Below are positions 26,399 through 34,818 of a DNA stretch of 55,922 nt, one piece after another. The stretch's first letter is position 1. The number at the start of each line of letters is the position of its first letter. The stretch is from Polyangiaceae bacterium. GTDB taxonomy: Bacteria; Myxococcota_A; Polyangia; Polyangiales; Polyangiaceae. The position numbers were made by a program, and so were the translations under genes. Under the pieces are notes generated by a model. That model worked only from the letters and a program-made list of their open reading frames with translations. It did no database searches and was not told where the DNA came from. Where the stretch lies: assembly GCA_025936045.1 (NCBI GenBank), contig JAICUB010000042.1, positions 1-55,922 on the forward strand, written 5' to 3'.

Positions 26399-27529
26399 GT
26401 GCGCCTGGTGCTCGTGACGCAGGATTTTCCGCCTCGGCGCGGGGGGATCCAGACGTACGCGCTCGAGCTCGCGCGAAGGCTCGCACCCCGGCTCGAAGCG
26501 TTTGCCGTGATCGCGCCGGCGGTCGAGGGCGCGGCCGAAATCGACCGCGAGCTGCCGTGGCGCGTGCTCCGGACCGGCAGCGCCGACACCCTGATCGCCG
26601 CCGCCGGTCCGCTGCTCCTCGAGCTCGCGCTCACCGACGACTTCGATCACACCCTGCACGCACAGTGGAGCACGACCCCCGCCGCCCTCGGATTGCGCGC
26701 CGTAGGTCGCGTACGAAGAGTCGCGTGCGTCGTGCACGGCCGTGAGCTCCTGCTCGCTCCTTGGCGTAGGGCTCCCCTCGCGCAACGCGGCTACGACGCC
26801 GTGCGCAAGCGCTCGCTCCGCGCGGTCGACCGCGTGCTCGCTACGGGAACGTACACGGCCGGCCTGGCGCGCGAGCTCGGCGTCGCGAAGGAGCGCATCC
26901 GCATCACCGGGTGCGGCACCGATCCGCAGCGCTTTCGAGCCGTCGATGCTTCCGTGCTCCGCGAGCGGCTCGGGCTCGGCGGACGACGTGTGTTACTCAC
27001 GATCGCCCGGCTCGTTGCGCGCAAGGGAATCGACAGCGTGCTTCGGGCTCTCCCCGCGGTCCGGCGCGCCGTCCCGGACGTCGCCTACCTGGTGTGCGGC
27101 GAAGGCCCGGAACGCGAGCGGCTCGAAGCGCTCGCGCGCGAGCTCGGCGTGCTCGACCTCGTGCGCTTCCCTGGCGGCGTTCCCGACGACGAGCTCACGC
27201 ACTGGTACTGCGCGGGCGACGTGTTCGTCATGCCGTCACGCAGCGAACCGCCGGACGTCGAAGGCTTCGGCATCGTGTTCCTCGAAGCGGGCGCCTGCGA
27301 ACGGCCCGTCGTCGCCGCGCGGGCGGGCGGCGTGCCGGACGCGGTGGCCGACGGTGTTTCGGGGCTGCTCGTAGCTCCTGGTGACGTGGACGAGCTCGCG
27401 GCCAAGCTCGTGGAGCTGCTTCGTGATCCCGCGCGAGCCGCCGAGCTCGGCCGCCGAGGGCGAGCGCGCGTCGTGAGCGATCTCAATTGGGAACGCGTGG
27501 CGGAGCGTACGCTCGAAGCGTTAGAGTAA
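26399..27529 (+). CDS. GT4-family glycosyltransferase
   Basis: 376 aa. LVLVTQDFPPRRGGIQTYALELARRL is the classic N-terminus of PimB/PigA-like group-1 transferases; then VHGRELLLAPW, ITGCGTDPQRF, VLLTIARLVARKGIDSVLRAL, YLVCGEGPERERLEALA, VRFPGGVPDDELTHWYCAGDVFVMPSR and EGFGIVFLEAGACERPVVAARAGG, which contains the E-x7-E nucleotide-sugar site. Closest by eye to mannosyltransferases acting on lipid-linked acceptors, donor unproven. GTG 26399 is used because the conserved strand starts at once and no earlier start gives a sensible N-terminus. Its stop overlaps that of the convergent gene by 9 bases. Confidence 0.88.
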   Translation: MRLVLVTQDFPPRRGGIQTYALELARRLAPRLEAFAVIAPAVEGAAEIDRELPWRVLRTGSADTLIAAAGPLLLELALTDDFDHTLHAQWSTTPAALGLRAVGRVRRVACVVHGRELLLAPWRRAPLAQRGYDAVRKRSLRAVDRVLATGTYTAGLARELGVAKERIRITGCGTDPQRFRAVDASVLRERLGLGGRRVLLTIARLVARKGIDSVLRALPAVRRAVPDVAYLVCGEGPERERLEALARELGVLDLVRFPGGVPDDELTHWYCAGDVFVMPSRSEPPDVEGFGIVFLEAGACERPVVAARAGGVPDAVADGVSGLLVAPGDVDELAAKLVELLRDPARAAELGRRGRARVVSDLNWERVAERTLEALE

Positions 27530-28618
27530 CGTGCGGAGCACGGCGCATGCCTTGTCGGCTGCCGTGTCCCAATCGAGCGACCGCGCACGCACGAAGCCGC
27601 GCTCGCGCAGGCGATCGCGCTCGGTCTCGTCGCTGAGCAGGCGCAAGAGCGCGTTCGCGATGTCGGAAACCGACGTGGGATCGCAATAGAGCGCGGCGTC
27701 GCCGCAAACCTCGGGCAAGGAAGCCGCGCGTCCCACGAGCGCGGGCACGCCGAGCGCCATCGCTTCGAGCGGCGGCAGGCCGAACCCCTCGTAGAGCGAG
27801 GCGAGCACGAGCCCGGCTGCGTGCGCGACGTAGGTTTTAACCCTCGCTTCGTCGAGCAAGCCGAGGAAACGAACGCGCGACGCCACCCGCGGCGGGACGT
27901 CGCGCCGGAGCGCCTCGGCATTGCCGGGCCCGACGAGCACGAAATCGTGCGGGACGCGCTCGGCAATCGCCGCGAAGGCCGCGAGCGTGCGCGGCAGGTT
28001 CTTGTGCGGCTTCAGATTCCCGACGTAGACGAGGTACGGCCTGGACTCGGGCGAAGGCCCGGACGGGCGGGAGAACCACGCCGCGTCGATGCCGTTCGAG
28101 ACGACGTGGAGCGGGCAGCGAAACGCGCCCACCTTCGCGAGCACTTCGTCGCGCGTGAACGCCGAGACGCAGAGCACGCCCTCGGCGCGGCGCCGGAGCC
28201 CCCGCAACATCGCCGCCAGGTAAAGCGCCTTGTCCCAGCGCGCGCGCGCCCCCTCGGGCGGGTCCACGTAAAAGACATCGTGAATCGTCACGAGCAAGCG
28301 GCCGGGGCCGGCGAGCGGCGCGTTCACGTGCGGTGCCCAGAACACGCGCGTTTCGCGCGGGGTCTTGAGGAGGAGGCCCGGTTGCTCGCCGGGGCTGTAA
28401 ATTCCAGCGCGAAATTCGCGCACGCTCACGCGCTCGGAGGCGGGCAGTCCCGCAGCGGCGAGGCGCGCCGGATCGCCGAGCAGGCAGAAGCGGGCCTCGG
28501 GCAGGCGGACAATCACGCGCGGCAGGAGCGCGCGAAGGTAAGTCCCGATCCCGGTCGAATGGAGCATGCGCGCATCCACCGTGACGAGCGGGACTCCGGC
28601 GCCGGGGGAACCGTTCAC
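27521..28618 (-). CDS. GT4-family glycosyltransferase
   Basis: 365 aa. VTVDARMLHSTGIGTYLRALLPRV is the N-terminal motif of WbpY/RfaB-like transferases, followed by LLVTIHDVFYVDPPE, VSAFTRDEVLAKVGAF, VVSNGIDAAWF, YLVYVGNLKPHKNLPRTLAAF, FVLVGPGNAEAL, VRFLGLLDEARVKTYV, and ASLYEGFGLPPLEAMALGVPALVG with the E-x7-E site. Probably builds a mannose- or rhamnose-containing glycan, judging only from family. GTG 28618 start has no ribosome-binding site but CTATCGTC sits five bases upstream, as for the gene at 26399. Convergent with that gene and divergent from the membrane transferase at 28668. Confidence 0.87.
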   Translation of the reverse strand: MNGSPGAGVPLVTVDARMLHSTGIGTYLRALLPRVIVRLPEARFCLLGDPARLAAAGLPASERVSVREFRAGIYSPGEQPGLLLKTPRETRVFWAPHVNAPLAGPGRLLVTIHDVFYVDPPEGARARWDKALYLAAMLRGLRRRAEGVLCVSAFTRDEVLAKVGAFRCPLHVVSNGIDAAWFSRPSGPSPESRPYLVYVGNLKPHKNLPRTLAAFAAIAERVPHDFVLVGPGNAEALRRDVPPRVASRVRFLGLLDEARVKTYVAHAAGLVLASLYEGFGLPPLEAMALGVPALVGRAASLPEVCGDAALYCDPTSVSDIANALLRLLSDETERDRLRERGFVRARSLDWDTAADKACAVLRTLL

Positions 28619-28623
28619 GAGAG

Positions 28624-28631
28624 GACGATAG
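28624..28631 (-). promoter_or_regulatory. Candidate -10 element (second copy)
   Basis: Minus-strand CTATCGTC five bases before the GTG at 28618. See 26386-26393 for the matching copy. Confidence 0.3.
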
Positions 28632-28667
28632 CGGCAGGGTCACGGCCTGTGCTAGGGCTTCCCGCTC

Positions 28668-30467
28668 GTGTCACGTGCCGCCCCCCGGTTCGCAGCGCGG
28701 CTCGTTCGTCCGCTCCGGGCCCTCGCCGCCGAGGACCGGGCGGTGCTCGCCATCGCGGTCGCCTTCGCCGGGACGGAGCTCGTCACCTTCGGCTGGGATC
28801 TGCCGGGTTCGCACGGCTGGGAGAACGACGGCATCGCACCGCGCGATCTCTTCGGCGGGCTCGCGCACAATCTGACGCTCGGCGCGACCCACCGCTATCC
28901 CCTGCTCCATTACCTGCTGCTCGGCCTCGTCGCGCTGCCGGTCCTCCTCGCCGCCGTGCTTTCCGGGCCGCTCACGGCGGAGGGCGTGCGGAGCCGCGTG
29001 CTCTCGGTGCCGTGCATGACGGCGGTTTCGCTGCTCGCCAAAGCGCTTGCGACGCTCATGGGCGTGATTTCGATCCTGGTCGTCGCGCGCATCGTTCGCC
29101 GCACGGTGAGCACGCGCGCCGGCCGCTACGCCGCGCTCTTTGCGGCGACGAACCTCACCTTCGCGTTTTACGCGCGTGTCTCGAATCTCGACGTCCCCTA
29201 CCTCATGTGGACGGTGCTCGCGCTCGACGCCGTGCTCGACATCCTCGAGAGCGGAGACGCGCGCGCTTACGGCCGGTTCGGGGCCTTCGCAGCGGCCGCC
29301 GTCGCGACCAAGGATCAAGCCTACGCGAGCTTCGTCCTCGTCGTGCCGCTCTATCTGGTCGTCCTGCCGCTGGTCGCACGCGGTCGCGTCTCGCGCGCTC
29401 ACTCGCGGCTCCTCGTGCGCGGCGCCGTCACGGGGGCGCTCGCGTACGGGCTCCTGAGCGGCGCGCTCCTGAACCCGACCGGCTTCGTGAAGCGCCTCGG
29501 AGAGCTGCGCGGGCCGTCGAGCGAGCTATGGCGCATGTACTCGAAAGACGCGGCCGGCCTCGCCGCGAACCTGGCGGACGTGCGGCACGCCGCGGCGCAC
29601 GACTTTTGGCCGCCCGCCGTGGTCGCCGTCGCGTGCCTCGGAGTGCTCTTCGCCTTCGCCGGCACGCCGGGCCCGACGAGCATTCAGAGCCGCGCCGTGC
29701 GGCTCTTGCCGTTCGTTGCAGGCTGCGGAAGCCTCGTGTTTTTCACGCTCGCCGTCGGGCGCTCCGAACACCGCTTTCTCCTGCCGTTCGGCTTCTTTCT
29801 CGCCGCGTACGCGGGCGTGGCGGCGGACTCGTTCATCGGGGCGACGGCGGCGCTCGGCGCCGAAATCGCCGGCAGCGCCGTCGTGACGCTCGTGCTCGTC
29901 TGGTGCGGCGTCGCGAGCGCGGCGACGCACCTCACCATGCTCGGCGACGCCCGCTACGAGGTCACACGCTTTCTCGGCCGGCTGCCGCGCGGCAGCATGG
30001 TCGAGACCTACGGCCCGCTGGTCTATGCGCCGCACTTCGATGTTTCGAAGCATGCGCCGTATCGCGTCGTGCGGGTCGGCCCGGAGCGCCCGCAGTCGCG
30101 CAACCCGCTCGTCGGCGCGACCGAGCTCGAGGGTCGCATCGCCGACGTCGCGGAGCGCATGCCGACGGCCATCGTCATCCCCGAAGGCTTTGCGACACCG
30201 TACCTCGCGCTGAGCGACGATCCGTCGCGGCCGCTCACCGGCGTGAACGCCGCGCGCCGCGCCGACACCGCGAGCTACGACTTCGTTCATGCCGCGCTGA
30301 CCGACAGCCTGCCGGGCTATCGCCTCGCCCTCGCCGCCCGGCCTGCACTGCCGGCTTGGGCGCAAGCGTTCGGCCTGCACCCGGTCGCGATTCAGGGCAC
30401 GACCGGCCTGTCACTCTGGGTACTTTTGCGCTCAGATGTCGACGTATTGGCCCAAAATCACCAGTAG
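28668..30467 (+). CDS. GT39/PMT-like membrane glycosyltransferase
   Basis: 599 aa, about 10 membrane segments in the N-terminal 430 residues and a soluble C-terminal domain. Early acidic loop WDLPGSHGWENDGIAPRD precedes TM2-3, in the place of the catalytic Asp/Glu of GT-C enzymes (PMT, ArnT). SNLDVPYLMWTVLALDAVLD and KDQAYASFVLVVPLY resemble the dolichyl-phosphate-mannose-type transferases. Such enzymes use a polyprenyl-phosphate sugar on the periplasmic side. No exact subfamily assignable. GTG start at 28668, preceded by TGTGCTAG and no Shine-Dalgarno. Its 3' end overlaps the convergent decapeptide-repeat gene by 36 bases. Fits functionally with the adjacent flippase and transferases. Confidence 0.75.
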   Translation: MSRAAPRFAARLVRPLRALAAEDRAVLAIAVAFAGTELVTFGWDLPGSHGWENDGIAPRDLFGGLAHNLTLGATHRYPLLHYLLLGLVALPVLLAAVLSGPLTAEGVRSRVLSVPCMTAVSLLAKALATLMGVISILVVARIVRRTVSTRAGRYAALFAATNLTFAFYARVSNLDVPYLMWTVLALDAVLDILESGDARAYGRFGAFAAAAVATKDQAYASFVLVVPLYLVVLPLVARGRVSRAHSRLLVRGAVTGALAYGLLSGALLNPTGFVKRLGELRGPSSELWRMYSKDAAGLAANLADVRHAAAHDFWPPAVVAVACLGVLFAFAGTPGPTSIQSRAVRLLPFVAGCGSLVFFTLAVGRSEHRFLLPFGFFLAAYAGVAADSFIGATAALGAEIAGSAVVTLVLVWCGVASAATHLTMLGDARYEVTRFLGRLPRGSMVETYGPLVYAPHFDVSKHAPYRVVRVGPERPQSRNPLVGATELEGRIADVAERMPTAIVIPEGFATPYLALSDDPSRPLTGVNAARRADTASYDFVHAALTDSLPGYRLALAARPALPAWAQAFGLHPVAIQGTTGLSLWVLLRSDVDVLAQNHQ

Positions 30468-31088
30468 CTCGCGCCCAACCAGGAGCCACCACGCCGTCGC
30501 GAGCGCGAGCAACCCGGCGAACTGAAGCCCGGCTACGGCGAAGAAGCGCTTGCGCTGCCAGGGCGGCAGCGGACTGTGCTGAATGCGCTGGCACACCGGC
30601 ACGCCACTCAGCACGACGACGTAAGCCCAGACTTCACGCGTGCCCTCGAGCGCGAGCGTGGTCGCGCCGCTCTGCAGGCGCCGATCGAATTTGATCGGGA
30701 GCCGCTGGCCGCCATGCGTGAGTCCGAGGCCGTAGCCGTCTTTGGTGAGCTCGGCCCGGATCCAGCCCGCCTCGCCGCCGAGCGCCCGCTCGATCGGGAG
30801 CGTGTCGGGTGCGATGCGCGAGCGACCGACCGCGGGAGTGAGCCTGAAGACGAGACCGAAACCGCGCCCGCCCGCGCCCGCCATTCCGACCGCGTGCAGG
30901 ACGCCGAAGCCGAGCTGACCCCAACCGGTGAAGCCGAAGGCGACTTGCCCGAGCGTGAAGCAGCCGCGCGCCACCTGCCCGACTGCGATCACGCCCGTCG
31001 CGATCTGGCCGAACGCGATGACCCCCCGGGCGTGCTGGCCGATCGCGATGAAGCCCTCGGCGTTTTGACCGACGCTCACGAAGTCCAT
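30432..31088 (-). CDS. Membrane protein with N-terminal decapeptide repeats
   Basis: 218 aa, family not recognised. The first 62 residues are six back-to-back 10-residue units of the form xIAxGQxAxG, which could form a small beta-solenoid. A middle domain (about 70-165) is of unknown fold with short strands (GWIRAELTKDGYGLGLTHGG). Near the C-terminus is a hydrophobic pair (about 180-212), probably one long or two short membrane segments, ending HVILGQ-like. No signal peptide precedes the repeats, so the solenoid would be cytoplasmic unless the orientation is unusual. Divergent from the zinc-ribbon gene; convergent with, and overlapping by 36 bases, the GT39-like gene. Confidence 0.68.
   Translation of the reverse strand: MDFVSVGQNAEGFIAIGQHARGVIAFGQIATGVIAVGQVARGCFTLGQVAFGFTGWGQLGFGVLHAVGMAGAGGRGFGLVFRLTPAVGRSRIAPDTLPIERALGGEAGWIRAELTKDGYGLGLTHGGQRLPIKFDRRLQSGATTLALEGTREVWAYVVVLSGVPVCQRIQHSPLPPWQRKRFFAVAGLQFAGLLALATAWWLLVGRELLVILGQYVDI
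30903..31082 (-). repeat. Six tandem 30-bp units encoding a decapeptide
   Basis: Residues 3-62 read FVSVGQNAEG, FIAIGQHARG, VIAFGQIATG, VIAVGQVARG, CFTLGQVAFG, FTGWGQLGFG. GQ at positions 5-6 and G at 10 are invariant over all six. Nucleotide identity between units is lower than protein identity, so the repeat is old and kept by selection. Confidence 0.85.
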
Positions 31089-31162
31089 GCGGGTTTCAGC
31101 GTATCACTCCTCGGTTCCACGCCGCTTCCGCCCCGGCGCGTGCGTGTACTACCGTGCTTCCG

Positions 31163-32302
31163 ATGCAGGGTCCGCCGCCGGGCTACGGGGCCATCCCGAG
31201 CGCGCCGAGCACGAGCATTTGGATTTGCCGCCAGTGCGGCGTCGTCGCTCCGCTCGAGGCTCAGCACTGTGAGGTGTGCCGGCAGCCTCTTGCCCAAACG
31301 CGCGCCCCGGCGCCGGCCGACGCCGTCGAGCGCGCCTGGGTCGCGGTGCGCTGCGGCTTCACCTGCAATTCGTGTCGCTTTCTTGCGCCGCTCGACTCAC
31401 TCGACGCCGACGGGGCGGTCGAGTGCGCCCATTGCGGCTTGCGCCAGCGCTTCGACGTGGAGCGCTGGCGGGACGCGCTCGCCTTCGCTCACGGCATCGG
31501 CGATCTCTCGGGGCCCGCGCCCGAAGGTCGTAACCCCGACCCGGCGCTGTGGATTGGCTCGGAAAACCCGCATGCTGCGACGGGCGTCAATCGCGCCTTC
31601 GAGCACGCGACGTTCGGCGTGCTCGCCATCGACGCTTGCCCCGGCCACCCCGTGTGTGGTCGCTGCCGCGAGCCGCTCGCGGTTTCGGCGCGACCGGGCG
31701 CCGTCGACACGCGCTGCCAGCGCTGCGGCGATCAAGCAACGCACGCCATCACGAGCGCCGCGGTGAGTCTCTGCCCGACGCTCGTCGCCGCGGTTTCCGA
31801 AGAGCTCAGGAGCGATCGGCCCAAGGCGCGCGCGGCGGCCACTTCGGCCGGGGTCGTCGCCTTGTCGTGCCCGTCGTGCGGCGCGCCGCTCGAGCTGACG
31901 GAGACCGGCACCGTCCATACCTGCCGCTACTGCCGGGCGAGCTGTATCGTGCCGCACCGGAGCGTCGCCCGCGCCCTCGCGCGCACGCCCGAACCGGCCG
32001 TCTGGTGGCTCTACTTTCAGGGTCAGTCCGAGGAACGCCGCGGCCTCCTCGCCCCTCCCGAGCGCTCCGCCGACGGTTCCGGACCGGCCGGGACTGCCGC
32101 CAAGAGGCTTCTCCTTCTCGCCAGCCGGACGCGCGTCGTCGGAGACGCGCCCGGCGTCTACGAAACCCCGGAACGCAAGGGCTTCAACTTCCACCAGCTG
32201 GCCGTCACCGTGGGTCTCGGCGCGGTCGCCCTCCTCATAGGCATGGTCCTCGCGTCCATTGCCGTGAGCTACGACGTGGATCTCGGCAGCCTAGGGCATT
32301 GA
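31163..32302 (+). CDS. Membrane protein with four zinc ribbons
   Basis: About 379 aa. Four pairs of C-x2-C knuckles are visible: CRQC with CEVC near the N-terminus, CNSC with CAHC, CGRC with CQRC, and CPSC with CRYC. The last pair (LSCPSCGAPLELTETGTVHTCRYCRASCIVP) is the usual bacterial zinc-ribbon type. Between the second and third pairs is a region of about 70 residues with DALAFAHGIGDL. Near the C-terminus is one membrane segment (LAVTVGLGAVALLIGMVLASIAV). Probably a membrane-anchored nucleic-acid- or protein-binding factor; no enzymatic motif. ATG 31163 preferred to GTG 31154; TACTAC at 31147-31152 may be a -10 box. Confidence 0.7.
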   Translation: MQGPPPGYGAIPSAPSTSIWICRQCGVVAPLEAQHCEVCRQPLAQTRAPAPADAVERAWVAVRCGFTCNSCRFLAPLDSLDADGAVECAHCGLRQRFDVERWRDALAFAHGIGDLSGPAPEGRNPDPALWIGSENPHAATGVNRAFEHATFGVLAIDACPGHPVCGRCREPLAVSARPGAVDTRCQRCGDQATHAITSAAVSLCPTLVAAVSEELRSDRPKARAAATSAGVVALSCPSCGAPLELTETGTVHTCRYCRASCIVPHRSVARALARTPEPAVWWLYFQGQSEERRGLLAPPERSADGSGPAGTAAKRLLLLASRTRVVGDAPGVYETPERKGFNFHQLAVTVGLGAVALLIGMVLASIAVSYDVDLGSLGH

Positions 32303-32321
32303 CCCGGCGCGCTTGCACGCA

Positions 32322-32717
32322 TCAGTGCCGCCGGTCGAGCGACCAGCGCGTCGGCGGCAGCGCCGTGAGGAGGGTCGCGATGACCGCCAAGAGCAGCGGG
32401 TACTCGAGTGAGACGCCTCCACCAGTTCCAACGTGGCTCCAGAGGCCCAGCTGAACCCAAATCACGATCCCCCACATGGTCGCGGCGACGGCCGCCGCGG
32501 CAATCCGTGAGTAAAGCCCGAGCGCGAGGAAAAGCCCCGCGAGCTCCCCCGCCGTAACCACGTAGGCGAAGCTCTCCGGGAAACCATGGGCGAGCATTTG
32601 CCTCCCCACGGCTGCGACCGGCCCCTGAATCAGCTTGCGGATACCGTGCGGAAACACGAGCACGCCCGTCGCGATGCGCAGCAACGCAAGAGCGCCCGAT
32701 TCAGAAAGCTTGGGCAT
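32322..32717 (-). CDS. DoxX family membrane protein
   Basis: 131 aa with four predicted membrane helices. LLRIATGVLVFPHGIRKL in helix 1, the FPESFAYVVTAGELAGLFLALG segment and the late EYPLLLAVIATLLTALPP are characteristic of DoxX, a family linked to quinone or thiosulfate metabolism and membrane redox complexes but with few proven roles. Start ATG 32717 gives the family's usual N-terminus; an in-frame GTG at 32750 would add 11 residues. Monocistronic and tail to tail with the zinc-ribbon gene. Confidence 0.83.
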   Translation of the reverse strand: MPKLSESGALALLRIATGVLVFPHGIRKLIQGPVAAVGRQMLAHGFPESFAYVVTAGELAGLFLALGLYSRIAAAAVAATMWGIVIWVQLGLWSHVGTGGGVSLEYPLLLAVIATLLTALPPTRWSLDRRH

Positions 32718-32837
32718 GGCCGAGCCGGCACCGTCCCACTCCACCACCACCGATGCAACGTTAGTGTCGTGACGCGGGCGGATCCTTCACGGCTTCGAAC
32801 GTTTACTCACGCGACCACGGCCGACTCGCTCTTCCGC

Positions 32838-32871
32838 GTGTCGACCGACACACGCGTGCCGTCACTGTGAC
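32838..32871. other. Two inverted repeats in a gene-poor interval
   Basis: GTGTCG-AC-CGACAC (32838-32851) and GTCAC-T-GTGAC (32861-32871). They lie in the 242-base stretch between DoxX and the small ORF at 32993, which otherwise shows no reading frame with normal codon use. No T-run follows, so they are not obvious terminators; operator sites are possible. Confidence 0.25.
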
Positions 32872-32992
32872 ACCCCGATCATGTTGCGGTGCGCGTTCGA
32901 GGCATCACTCAACGCGTTCAGAGCACAAAAATCTCCAATTGGTGGATTGCAAGAAACCGGCATGGAGGGTGCATACGTAACTAGACAAGACG

Positions 32993-33115
32993 ATGCCCGC
33001 GTTCTTGAGATTCCTGCTTTGGACGGCCGTGGTGGTTGCACCCGGTGGTGTCCTACTCGCGCCTGTGCTGGCCGCGGATGAGCTCCGCCGTCGCCGGCGT
33101 GCTCAAGCCCGCTGA
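32993..33115 (+). CDS. Possible 40-aa secreted or membrane peptide
   Basis: ATG 32993 opens a 40-codon frame: basic-hydrophobic N-terminus MPAFLRFLLWTAVVV, continuing APGGVLLAPVLAADE and ending in a cluster of five arginines and QAR. It has the profile of a short membrane anchor or exported peptide. The third codon positions are mostly G or C as in true genes, while surrounding sequence is less GC-rich. No Shine-Dalgarno; TAACTA ends 9 bases before the ATG and TTGCAA lies upstream, a weak promoter. The rest of the 32751-33231 interval holds no other convincing gene. Confidence 0.45.
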   Translation: MPAFLRFLLWTAVVVAPGGVLLAPVLAADELRRRRRAQAR

Positions 33116-33231
33116 CGTCGTGGGCGTGCCGCCCGCCGCGACCGTTTCGCCCGCGCCGCGGTCTGAGCGCGGACGTTGGCACTCGGGTGGTCACGGTGGA
33201 AAGGGCGCCGCGGAGCTGTGACGGCTACCAG

Positions 33232-34818
33232 CTAACGAGGGGAGAGGTCCGGCTTCTGGCGCGGAGGATCGAGCCAACCGTAGGCGTCGAGGAAGCGCAA
33301 GAATTGCCGGTGGTGCAGCGACAGCGGCGGGAGGTACTCGCCGTCGAGTTCGCGCTCCCAGTACTGGCCCTTCGCGTGACCGGGCGCAAACCGGTACGTG
33401 TAGAGCTCCGCGCGAACGTAGAGCGGCGGCCGTTCGGGGAACGGATCCTCGGCGAGCAGCGTCTTCGGCGACGGATCACCCCGCAGGAGCTGGTAGATAA
33501 GGTGAACGATCCAGGGCTCCCGCTCGAAGTTCGAAAGCCCGGCGAACCACAGCTGCCAGTCGAGTCGATAGTGGTAGGGGGTGATGAGGCACGGCGGGCG
33601 GTGGAGGTTGCCGGGCTTGCAGGGGAACTCGTACTCGTGCCAGACCGTGCGCGGATCGGCCGGGTCGCCGCGCGTTCCGGACAGGACCACCTCGTGACGC
33701 GTGCGCTCGACACTGCCGAAGGCGCCGTAGGTGTTGACGAAGTCGAACGGATTGAACGAATCGTTCATGTGCTGGCGTTCGGACAGGAGATTCACCACCG
33801 GACCGATGCTGAGCAAGCCGACCAACACACCGATGGCAGCGGTCGCAATGCGCCGGCTTTGCGACGGCTGCTCCAAGCTGCGGCGTAAACCGGCGAAGCG
33901 GCGCCGCCACACCCGCGGCCAGAGCCGCTCGAAGACCCCGTCGTCGAAGCACGCGAGCGCAATCAGGATCGTGAGCCAATTCAAGAAGGAGAGGTTGCCG
34001 CTCAGGATCAGCAACGTTTGGAACAGGACGATCACCGAGCCGGCGAGGATGCGGAGCCGGCGCGGGCCGAACACGCCGAACGGCGCGATGACCTCGGCGA
34101 AGTGATTGAAAAGGACGCCAGCGGTGTGCGTCCAGGCCGGCATGAAATGAAAGTAGTAGCTGAGCGGCCCGGGGTTCGGCTGCGTCTCGTAGTGGTAGTC
34201 GAGACAGCGGAGCTCACGCCAACAGGGGTCGCCTCGCAGTTTGATGAGGCCGGCGCCGAACATCAGCCTAAACGTGAGCCAGCGGAAGAGGACGATCACG
34301 AGCACGGGCGGCGGCTCGCTCACGTGGATCAACTTCGGACGCCAGAGGGGCGCGAGAAAAACGGCGAGAAAGCCCGTCTCACACAGGAGGATGTCCCAGC
34401 CGTACCCGTAAAAGATCTGGCCGACGTGGACGAACGAGAGGTAGAGCGCCCACAGCGTGACGAGGATCGGCACGTTCACCACCCCCGCGAGCACGAGCGC
34501 GCCGAGCACGAGGCCGAGCCACGCGGCAAGCTCGAGGGTGCGATCGGCGCAACCGAGCCAAAACAGCGTGGGCAAGCGCACGAGCGCGGCCGAGCCGTCG
34601 AAATGACGCCAGACGCGCTCGAGAAAGGGCGCGACCGGCAAGAGACCGCGCGAGCCGATGAGCGGCTGCACCTGGCGCACGAGGATCGCGAAAGCGACCA
34701 CGTACATGAAGCCGAGTCCGCGCAAGAGCACGACGCGCGTGAGCACGTAGTTCTGGGCGCGGGCCGGCCGGAGCGGCGGCTCGGCTTCACGAGCCTCGGC
34801 GCCGGCCGGCTCAACCAT
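33232..34818 (-). CDS. Lipase maturation factor family membrane protein
   Basis: 528 aa, with at least eight membrane segments in the N-terminal two thirds. Landmark sequences of the LMF1/LMF2 family are present: FRWLTFRLMFGAGLIKLRGDPCWREL, CLDYHYETQPNPGPLSYYFH, and, after the membrane part, VNTYGAFGSVERTRHEVVLSGT and WHEYEFPCKPGNLHRPP, then RLDWQLWFAGL. In animals these proteins help lipases and other secreted proteins to fold; bacterial members are common but uncharacterised, and may assist secreted enzymes. ATG 34818 overlaps the end of the dehydrogenase gene by 8 bases, indicating an operon. No lipase gene is adjacent. Confidence 0.88.
   Translation of the reverse strand: MVEPAGAEAREAEPPLRPARAQNYVLTRVVLLRGLGFMYVVAFAILVRQVQPLIGSRGLLPVAPFLERVWRHFDGSAALVRLPTLFWLGCADRTLELAAWLGLVLGALVLAGVVNVPILVTLWALYLSFVHVGQIFYGYGWDILLCETGFLAVFLAPLWRPKLIHVSEPPPVLVIVLFRWLTFRLMFGAGLIKLRGDPCWRELRCLDYHYETQPNPGPLSYYFHFMPAWTHTAGVLFNHFAEVIAPFGVFGPRRLRILAGSVIVLFQTLLILSGNLSFLNWLTILIALACFDDGVFERLWPRVWRRRFAGLRRSLEQPSQSRRIATAAIGVLVGLLSIGPVVNLLSERQHMNDSFNPFDFVNTYGAFGSVERTRHEVVLSGTRGDPADPRTVWHEYEFPCKPGNLHRPPCLITPYHYRLDWQLWFAGLSNFEREPWIVHLIYQLLRGDPSPKTLLAEDPFPERPPLYVRAELYTYRFAPGHAKGQYWERELDGEYLPPLSLHHRQFLRFLDAYGWLDPPRQKPDLSPR

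Noticed and set aside
27821..30694. 957-codon plus-strand frame
   Set aside because: It crosses two confident glycosyltransferase genes out of frame and its translation is Arg/Ala-rich low complexity.
32740..32790. Possible sigma-54 promoter upstream of doxX (CGACACTAACGTTGCA, minus strand)
   Set aside because: The essential GG is GA and three positions differ from consensus.
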